From: Campylobacterales bacterium
GTDB taxonomy: Bacteria; Campylobacterota_A; Desulfurellia; JAADFJ01
Assembly: GCA_027080125.1 (NCBI GenBank)
Contig: JALWSW010000148.1
Location: forward strand, 1-17,644
Length of the DNA stretch: 17,644 nt
Direction: 5' to 3'
The notes beneath the pieces were generated by a model, which saw nothing but the letters and a program-made list of their open reading frames with translations, did not search any database and had not been told where the DNA came from. Both the position numbers and the translations under genes were made by a program. Shown one piece after another: positions 1-5,628 of the stretch. How positions within the stretch are numbered: position 1 is the first letter of the stretch; the number at the start of each line of letters is the position of its first letter.

Positions 1-1494
1 TATATCCGGATTTCTGACGCTTTTTATTCGATGGCCGATTCCGGGTATATGAATCTTCTCTATATTTTTCACATATTCAACAAAATCCGACGGATCAATG
101 CCTTCCTCCGATCCTTTCTTGAAATGCCTTGCCGCTCCGTCAATAGCTCCGCCGAAGCGAGGACCTATGGTTAGCAAGCCTGCCACAAGCGAGGATACAA
201 TGTCCTTGCCCGCTCTTGCGGCAATTTTGCTGGTGACCGCTCCTGAAACCGCCGGTCCATGATCAGCGACAATTCTGATAACCAGATCAATAAAGTTTGA
301 TGCCCAGGCGGGAAGTCTCTTTTTCAGCCACAGCATACTTATCACATCGGCAATGCTGTAACCGTTGTTTATAACATCGGTTATGGGGACTCCGTTATAG
401 CAGATCTCCTCTCCTCTGTCATCTGAGATAGTGCAGATAAAGTTGGTAGGCATCCTTATTTCGCCAAGCTTTTCTGCGGTCTGACAATCAAGCGGCATCT
501 TGTTTATGCGAGGTTCGTGAACCGGTTTGATTTTGCCTTCCGATCTAAGCTTTTTATAAACCGAACCGATAATATCAGGCAAATCATAAAAAGAACCAGG
601 GACAATCGCTCCGGCTTCTTTTAACGCCCTGTTTTTGACATCTGAGGTTTCTCTATCCATACCGGCTTTAGCTCCGGCATGACCAAATTGAACCTCATCG
701 GCAAAATATTTTGAAACCGTTCCGATGCACCAGGCTATAAGCGGTTTTTTTATGACTCCTTTTTTTAAGGCATCAACTACCTGATATTCAAATTCTCCTC
801 CTATCTCTCCAAGCATCACGCTAAATTTTATCCGGTCGTCCTTTTCATATCTCAAAAGATGATCCAAAAATGTAGAGCCCGGATAGCGGTCTCCTCCTAT
901 GGCAACGCCTTCTGCTATACCGTCGGCATTTTTTGCCATCATATTGGACAATTCGTTGAATAATCCGCCTGATCTGGTAACAAGCCCGACGCTGCCGGGT
1001 CTGTAGAGTTTTGAAGATATGATATTTTCTATCGTTCCGCCTGCATTTCCGATTCTCAGCGCCCCTGCGGCTATACCGCCTACGGTAGCCGGTCCTATTA
1101 CAAGCTTTCCCTCTTTTTTAAGTTTGTGCGCAAGATATCTGGAATGGCGCTCAGGTATCCCTTCTGCGGTAATATCAATCACCTTTATGGAAGGTATGTC
1201 AACAGTTTCAAGCGCAACCTGGTATGCAGTTCTAAAGGAGGCAAAATTTATCAAAACCGACGCATCAGGAAATGCCTTGGCTGCGGCTTTTGTATTTCGA
1301 TATATAGGGATTATAAACTCATCCTGACCATACATAAATTTTTCGAATTTTCTGTTGCCTGTCGGAACAACAATAGCCACTATACTCGGCTTTCTGCCTA
1401 TCAGATAATCATAATCAAGCATTCTTTGAATGGCTGTATTGTTAAGATTCCAGAATATAGCGGTTGTTTCCTTTGAAAATATGTTATTTCTCAT
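1..1494 (-). CDS. aclA: ATP-citrate lyase, CoA-ligase/citrate synthase-like subunit (partial)
   Basis: This is the large subunit of ATP-citrate lyase, which with AclB cleaves citrate with ATP and CoA to acetyl-CoA and oxaloacetate, the key cleavage step of the reductive TCA cycle. I see 498 codons; the 3' end lies beyond the window edge. The protein aligns by eye with the C-terminal half of human ACLY. A succinyl-CoA-synthetase-alpha-like part carries the phospho-histidine motif FGHAGA (His about 272), and a citrate-synthase-like part starts near residue 380 with DHGPAVSG (His 412) and GIGHR (His 488). The spacings of these three histidines match those of ACLY His760, His900 and His975 as I recall them. 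The partner catalytic Asp should lie just outside the window. The ATG is one base after the aclB stop, with GAGG six bases upstream inside the aclB end, so the pair is translationally coupled. Confidence in the family is very high. Confidence 0.96.
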   Translation of the reverse strand, partial: MRNNIFSKETTAIFWNLNNTAIQRMLDYDYLIGRKPSIVAIVVPTGNRKFEKFMYGQDEFIIPIYRNTKAAAKAFPDASVLINFASFRTAYQVALETVDIPSIKVIDITAEGIPERHSRYLAHKLKKEGKLVIGPATVGGIAAGALRIGNAGGTIENIISSKLYRPGSVGLVTRSGGLFNELSNMMAKNADGIAEGVAIGGDRYPGSTFLDHLLRYEKDDRIKFSVMLGEIGGEFEYQVVDALKKGVIKKPLIAWCIGTVSKYFADEVQFGHAGAKAGMDRETSDVKNRALKEAGAIVPGSFYDLPDIIGSVYKKLRSEGKIKPVHEPRINKMPLDCQTAEKLGEIRMPTNFICTISDDRGEEICYNGVPITDVINNGYSIADVISMLWLKKRLPAWASNFIDLVIRIVADHGPAVSGAVTSKIAARAGKDIVSSLVAGLLTIGPRFGGAIDGAARHFKKGSEEGIDPSDFVEYVKNIEKIHIPGIGHRIKSVRNPDI

Positions 1495-1495
1495 C

Positions 1496-2794
1496 TTAAT
1501 CCTCAAATTGTGATAATGCTGTTTTTATGGTTGATGTCATTGGATGCTCTGATCCAAACACCTGTATCGGGATTCCCAACGATTCGACTGCCGCTTTTAA
1601 TTTGGCAAGCCCTTCCTTATAGTTAGGACCGCCTCTTCTTACGAATATCTTTGTGTTGACGGATTTCAGCTTGTCAGAATAGTTCTGTATCGCGTCGATA
1701 ATTCCGTCAAATGTCTTGGATATGTCGGTAAAATTGGCAATCGCTCCACCTATTATCAGAATTTTTGATTTATGCCGCTTGCTTTTTTCCCTTGTCATAA
1801 GATCGAGAATTGTTGAAGCATATTCGGCAGTTTCACTTCTTGTGGGGTTGCCGGAATATTCTCCATAATTGGCAATCTCTTGTGAATAGCCAAAATCGGC
1901 AATCGTATCAGCATATACCACCGAAGCTCCACCTCCGGCAACCATCGTCCAGACATCTCCATCAGGATTAAGAATCGTAAGCTTTAAAGAAGCTCCGGAA
2001 TTCTCATCCATTTTTTTGATTTTTATCTCCTCGTCAGTCAGCTCTCTTCCAAACCCAACCGGAAATTCAACATCACCCCATTTTTTCCCAACAAGAAACT
2101 GAGCGGTATCATCAATTTTTGCCACACAATCGAGAGGAAACACGGCACTACCCGACATAGCAAGCGGGTTAATCTCAAGATATGTAAAATGCAGATCTCT
2201 GAAAAACCTATAAAGTCTCGTTGTAAAATCGCCAAATTTAGCCCGATTTTTCATATCCCGCGGCATATTCTCATAAATAATCTTTTCTGCCTCATCGGAA
2301 ATTGCGGTAGCCGGAATAAATATTTCGCTTACCAAATCCCAATTATCTTCGATATCGATTCCTCCATGGCTTGATATATAGATTGTGTCAGCATCATAAC
2401 CCATTGTAATGGCAATAAAGTATTCCTCTTCATGTGGTACAAACGGCTCCACTATAAAATGCGTCAGGTGACCGGAATGTCCCTTTATCTCAATCGATTT
2501 GGAGCGTTTTTCAGCTATCCATTCCTTTACATCCTCCCAGCTTACATCGCCAGATTTTTCTTTTTTATACAAAACCAAGCCCAAAACGCCTCTTTTTCCG
2601 AAAAGCATATCAGGCTTTACAACAAGCGGCATCTCCTTTAACCAACCGCAGCTTTTTTCCATCTTGCCAAAATCGGTTTTGGGAGCGATTTTGACCGACC
2701 TAAAATCATAGATAAACGATTCTCCAAAATAATCATGCCAATTGTTCGATAAAATACGTTTTGCGTCAAACTCCCTAATAGCCCGTCGAGCCAT
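1496..2794 (-). CDS. aclB: ATP-citrate lyase, ATP-grasp subunit
   Basis: This 432-residue protein is the ATP-grasp/succinyl-CoA-synthetase-beta-like subunit that binds ATP and citrate and forms the citryl-phosphate/citryl-CoA intermediate with AclA. It matches the N-terminal half of animal ACLY along its length. Visible motifs are VVKPD (58-62), KRGVLGL (67-73), EPFVPH (116-121), YLEINPL (205-211), the glycine-rich TMVAGGGASVVYAD (283-296), GGAIANFT (349-356; this segment holds citrate-binding residues in ACLY) and RRGGPNYKEG (386-395). The start MARRAIREF lines up with the ACLY N-terminus; the purines just before it (GGGGGTAGGAG) give a rather close ribosome site. It is the first gene of an aclBA operon with its own promoter at 2906-2934. 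In green sulfur bacteria the same two genes are also adjacent. The gene symbols follow the usage in which AclB is the ATP-grasp subunit; some lineages name them differently. Confidence 0.97.
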   Translation of the reverse strand: MARRAIREFDAKRILSNNWHDYFGESFIYDFRSVKIAPKTDFGKMEKSCGWLKEMPLVVKPDMLFGKRGVLGLVLYKKEKSGDVSWEDVKEWIAEKRSKSIEIKGHSGHLTHFIVEPFVPHEEEYFIAITMGYDADTIYISSHGGIDIEDNWDLVSEIFIPATAISDEAEKIIYENMPRDMKNRAKFGDFTTRLYRFFRDLHFTYLEINPLAMSGSAVFPLDCVAKIDDTAQFLVGKKWGDVEFPVGFGRELTDEEIKIKKMDENSGASLKLTILNPDGDVWTMVAGGGASVVYADTIADFGYSQEIANYGEYSGNPTRSETAEYASTILDLMTREKSKRHKSKILIIGGAIANFTDISKTFDGIIDAIQNYSDKLKSVNTKIFVRRGGPNYKEGLAKLKAAVESLGIPIQVFGSEHPMTSTIKTALSQFED

Positions 2795-2873
2795 CTCCTA
2801 CCCCCATATTCATAAAACTAAAAATGCCAAAATCTTTCCGAAACGACAAGATAATAAAATGCAAAAGACCCAT
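2775..2873 (-). CDS. Possible 32-codon upstream ORF in the aclB leader
   Basis: A reading frame of 32 codons begins at an ATG at 2873, eight bases after a GGGGGG run that could act as a ribosome site, and ends at a TAG at 2775, inside aclB but in another frame. It overlaps the aclB start by 20 bases, so ribosomes finishing it would be placed close to the aclB start codon. The peptide begins MGLLHFIILSF and is hydrophobic at the front, with glycine-rich codons at the end; no family is recognised. Only position supports it. It may be a leader peptide for translational coupling or a chance frame. Confidence 0.3.
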   Translation of the reverse strand: MGLLHFIILSFRKDFGIFSFMNMGVGDGSTGY

Positions 2874-2905
2874 AATCTATCCCCCCTTTTTTTGATACGG
2901 GAGGT

Positions 2906-2934
2906 AGTGTAACGCCAAAAACCAAAAATGTCAA
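2906..2934 (-). promoter_or_regulatory. Strong sigma70-type promoter for aclBA
   Basis: On the minus strand a perfect -35 box TTGACA (2929-2934) is followed after exactly 17 bases by TACACT (2906-2911), five of six matches to the -10 consensus. Transcription should start near 2899, giving an aclB leader of about 105 bases. The sequence upstream of the -35 is very AT-rich and could serve as an UP element. This is the best promoter by eye in the window. Confidence 0.8.
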
Positions 2935-2978
2935 ACTATAATTTATAGTATTTAATAACTTAAAAAAAGTTACAACTT
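2935..2978. promoter_or_regulatory. Palindrome cluster next to the aclB promoter, possible operators
   Basis: A 15-base palindrome ACTATAATTTATAGT (2935-2949, seven-base arms around one T) touches the -35 box of the aclB promoter. Beyond it lies TAACTT-AAAAA-AAGTTA (2956-2972), and a third AACTT half-site follows at 2974-2978. The arrangement resembles binding sites for a dimeric regulator, but AT-rich DNA gives such palindromes by chance more easily than other DNA. I do not recognise the regulator. Confidence 0.4.
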
Positions 2979-3123
2979 AATTAACATATCATCTATGGGG
3001 ATTCGGCTGTTGGTTTTTGGGTTTGGCAGGAATTAGAAAGGAATTGATTTACAAAGCGTTTCTTCTGCGATATTGCAAGGTTTTTCCGCACAATTTTGCG
3101 GCTTGAAAGTCCGCATAGCCTTT

Positions 3124-5349
3124 TTATACATCAACTTCTATTATTTTACTTGTGTCAATTCCCAAAATATCAACCACTTTTACCATTATTTTATATTTTC
3201 CTTTCTTTTCGTATTCGTGTGGGGCGCTTGTAAATTCCAATTCCTGATTTTTCTTTGTGCGGAAACTTTGCCATTCGTTTTCAAACAGATAATTTCCAGT
3301 CCATTTTTCTTCTATTTCGCCCTTTTCATTGTGAATACGAATAATCTCTTTTTTGTCTTCGTAATTAAAATCTATTGCCCAGTAATCTATCCAGTCATAC
3401 CAATTTTCTGTTAGAATTTCTCTGCTGATGACCCCGTTTTTGTCTTTGGTTATTTTAACGATTTGCCCGCCTTCAATCACTACTTTACTGCCTTTACGCA
3501 TTTTTGCCTGAATATCCTCAATATCGTCTTGTGTGTAATGCGTAACAAAATCGGTGAGTTCTATTTTTATGGTTTTTTCGGCGACTTTATGCACTTTGGC
3601 GTTTAAATAAGCCACGTCGTAGAATTTTACCTGTCCTTTTTCTACGGCACGCTTGTCGAAAACATCTCGCGGAATGTATTTCAGAGTTATTGCAACGCCT
3701 TTTTCTTTGAGTTCTTGAATAAACTGCGGTGTCAGTCCCATTTCAAATTCAAAGCCCAGAACATCTACGCGGGTGTAAAGTTTTTGACGACACTCTTCGA
3801 AAATTTCGAGCAAACGGCTTTGTGTTACAGGCACGTCCAAAGGTCCTACGTGAACAAACCTGCCTGCCTTACTGCCGTGCAATGTTTTGTGCCCTTCTAT
3901 GCGTTTTGCCTTGTAGGCTTCGAGAATGAGATTTACATAAATTTCCTCTTTTTTCTCCAATTGACCGTTAGTCAGGTCGTCCATAAAAAATTGTCGTTCG
4001 TATTTGCCAAGGTTTAGCACCTCAAAGGCACGGTAATCTTTGCCCGCTTTTTGCAATTGCCTTTGAACGCCTATCATTCTTTTTCTTGTAGTGTGTATGG
4101 CAAAACGCCCCAAGTCCGTAGCTATCCATTTCCGCCCGAGTTTTTCTGCAACCGCCGCCGTAGTTCCGCTGCCGCAAAAGAAATCCGCTACTAAATCGCC
4201 TTCATTACTGCTCGCTTTTATGATGCGCTCTAATAGAGCTTCGGGTTTTTGGGTGGGGTAATCGAGTCGTTCATTTGCCATTGGATTTACAATTGGAATA
4301 TCAGTCCAAACATTTTGAACCATCTGTCCTTTATATGTGTCAGCATATATTTTTCTATAAATTCTGGCATTAGGGTTGTCTGGCATTACGAGTTCATTAT
4401 TTTTATACATTTCTTCCATTCGTTCTTTGCTATATAGCCAACCTGTCTTTGGAGGCTTTATTCCATGAAACTCATATTGTAAATTAGGACGGACTAATGG
4501 ATTGACTAATGGAGATTTCATATATTTTCTTCCATCTCCATCATCAAATCTAAAACGTTCCTTTATATATTTTTGGGTATTTTCATCATTTTTAGAATAA
4601 ATTGGATTGAAAATTTTTCTTTTTGATTTACTATAAAATAATATAGTATCATTGACAATCCCAAATTGGTCTGTTGACCATGCTTGTGCTTGTTTTCTTC
4701 TCCAAATAATCTCATTTACAAAATTATCCTTTCCAAAAATATCATCAAGTAAAAGTTTCAGATAAGCGCTTACGCGATAATCCACGTGCACATAAATACT
4801 GCCGTCATCAGCCAAAAGATTATGCATCAATTTTAAGCGTTCATACATCATAGTAAGGTAAGAAGAGATACCTTTGCCCCAAGTATCACGGTAGGCAATT
4901 TCTTCAATAATGCTTTGCTTTTTTTCGGCGGTTTCTCCATTTATTTCAATGGTAAAACCAAAATCGGCGCCTACGGCAAAGGGCGGGTCGATGTATATAA
5001 GTTTTATACCGCCTTGTTTTTCAATTTCTTCGCGAAAAGGACCATTCGCAAGCGAAGAGAGAATAAGTTTATTGTCGCCCCAAATGAGTTTGTTAGTCCA
5101 GCCTTTAAGCTGTCTGCCGCGAGTATCAAACAGTGTGGGTGTGGCTTCAACATCTTTTCTCGGTTCATCAATTTGTTCTATGCTGTGAAAAGGCAGGGCA
5201 ATATTCGTAACATCTTCTTTACGTCCGTTCCAAAACAGAAAAACATCTTCTTCGTCGGCAAAGAGTTTGTAAATATCCTCTTTTGGCAGTTTTTCACCCT
5301 TTTTAATTAGTTCTATTATTCTGTTTTTGTCTTTTTCGGTTAAATTCAT
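3124..5349 (-). CDS. mod: Type III restriction-modification DNA methyltransferase (Mod)
   Basis: This 741-residue protein is the modification and recognition subunit of a type III system; it methylates a base in the target site, most likely adenine N6, and gives Res its specificity. It has the beta-class motif order: a catalytic DPPF motif (121-124) first, QKPE (367-370), then the AdoMet-binding FCGSGTT (391-397). Between DPPF and QKPE lies the target-recognition segment. DPPF replaces the more common DPPY. The ATG has AGGAT six bases upstream, and the frame begins 27 bases after the broken rhuM-like gene. The segment for residues about 203-343 is clearly richer in AT than the rest, which suggests replacement of the recognition domain. 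The C-terminal 300 residues have no motif I can name. The frame is intact, so the enzyme is probably active. Confidence 0.93.
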   Translation of the reverse strand: MNLTEKDKNRIIELIKKGEKLPKEDIYKLFADEEDVFLFWNGRKEDVTNIALPFHSIEQIDEPRKDVEATPTLFDTRGRQLKGWTNKLIWGDNKLILSSLANGPFREEIEKQGGIKLIYIDPPFAVGADFGFTIEINGETAEKKQSIIEEIAYRDTWGKGISSYLTMMYERLKLMHNLLADDGSIYVHVDYRVSAYLKLLLDDIFGKDNFVNEIIWRRKQAQAWSTDQFGIVNDTILFYSKSKRKIFNPIYSKNDENTQKYIKERFRFDDGDGRKYMKSPLVNPLVRPNLQYEFHGIKPPKTGWLYSKERMEEMYKNNELVMPDNPNARIYRKIYADTYKGQMVQNVWTDIPIVNPMANERLDYPTQKPEALLERIIKASSNEGDLVADFFCGSGTTAAVAEKLGRKWIATDLGRFAIHTTRKRMIGVQRQLQKAGKDYRAFEVLNLGKYERQFFMDDLTNGQLEKKEEIYVNLILEAYKAKRIEGHKTLHGSKAGRFVHVGPLDVPVTQSRLLEIFEECRQKLYTRVDVLGFEFEMGLTPQFIQELKEKGVAITLKYIPRDVFDKRAVEKGQVKFYDVAYLNAKVHKVAEKTIKIELTDFVTHYTQDDIEDIQAKMRKGSKVVIEGGQIVKITKDKNGVISREILTENWYDWIDYWAIDFNYEDKKEIIRIHNEKGEIEEKWTGNYLFENEWQSFRTKKNQELEFTSAPHEYEKKGKYKIMVKVVDILGIDTSKIIEVDV

Positions 5350-5376
5350 TGTTTATCCTTTTTTAAAATTTACTTG

Positions 5377-5628
5377 TTAAACATCTCTGTTCCCTACAAT
5401 TTGAACTTGTAAGAATTCCTTACAAGTTGCCTCTTCGGTTAATTCACCTTCGGCATAAATATTTTTCAGGTGCATTGTAATATTTTGCGGTTTCACCTGA
5501 AACAGATCCGCCATAGTTTTTTGCGTAAGCCAAACGGTTTCGTCTTGAAAACGAACATCAATTTTGGTTTCGCCGTTTTCGGTTTGATATATCAAAAATT
5601 GAGAATTATTTACGGGTAAATTATCCAT
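5377..5628 (-). pseudogene. Truncated RhuM-family protein inside the restriction operon
   Basis: The 83-residue frame matches only the N-terminal part of the virulence RhuM family, whose members are usually about 330 residues. Recognisable are YQTENGETKIDVR, the helix-turn-helix-like WLTQKTMADLF and HLKNIYAEGEL, and FLQVQ. The frame ends abruptly at GNRDV, where full-length members continue with the conserved HYNLD...VGYRVNS segment; no other frame continues it before mod starts. The ATG at 5628 overlaps the res stop by eight bases (a TTG at 5637 is an alternative), so it is still coupled to res. RhuM-like genes are often found within type I and type III restriction operons; their function is not settled. 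It is best read as a remnant after an internal deletion, though a short expressed product cannot be excluded. Confidence 0.75.

Larger units (their letters stand above)
2795..3123. other. Intergenic region between mod end and aclB start
   Basis: This 329-base gap holds, from right to left on the minus strand, the 3' flank of mod, the AT-rich palindrome cluster, the aclB promoter and the aclB leader. The leader contains an A7G6 purine run (2881-2893 on the minus strand) just after the expected transcription start. I looked for a terminator after mod and found only short GC hairpins around 3087-3115 (for example CCGCA/TGCGG arms) with no T-run after them on the minus strand, so mod transcription may read toward aclB. 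Confidence 0.6.

Noticed and set aside
1019..1476. Two overlapping plus-strand open frames of about 100-116 codons opposite aclA
   Set aside because: They lie wholly antisense to the conserved AclA frame and have no coding signals.
3087..3110. CCGCA/TGCGG hairpin after mod as a terminator
   Set aside because: The arms are only five base pairs with mismatches toward the centre, and no T-run follows on the minus strand.
3073..3414. 113-codon plus-strand frame covering the end of mod and its flank
   Set aside because: Most of it is antisense to mod; the protein is Phe/Tyr-rich, as reverse-complemented Lys/Glu codons produce, and lacks a ribosome site.
4918..4926. A7 homopolymer in mod as a phase-variation tract
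   Set aside because: Seven bases is short for a contingency locus and similar runs are common in this AT-rich DNA; no tandem repeats are seen in mod.
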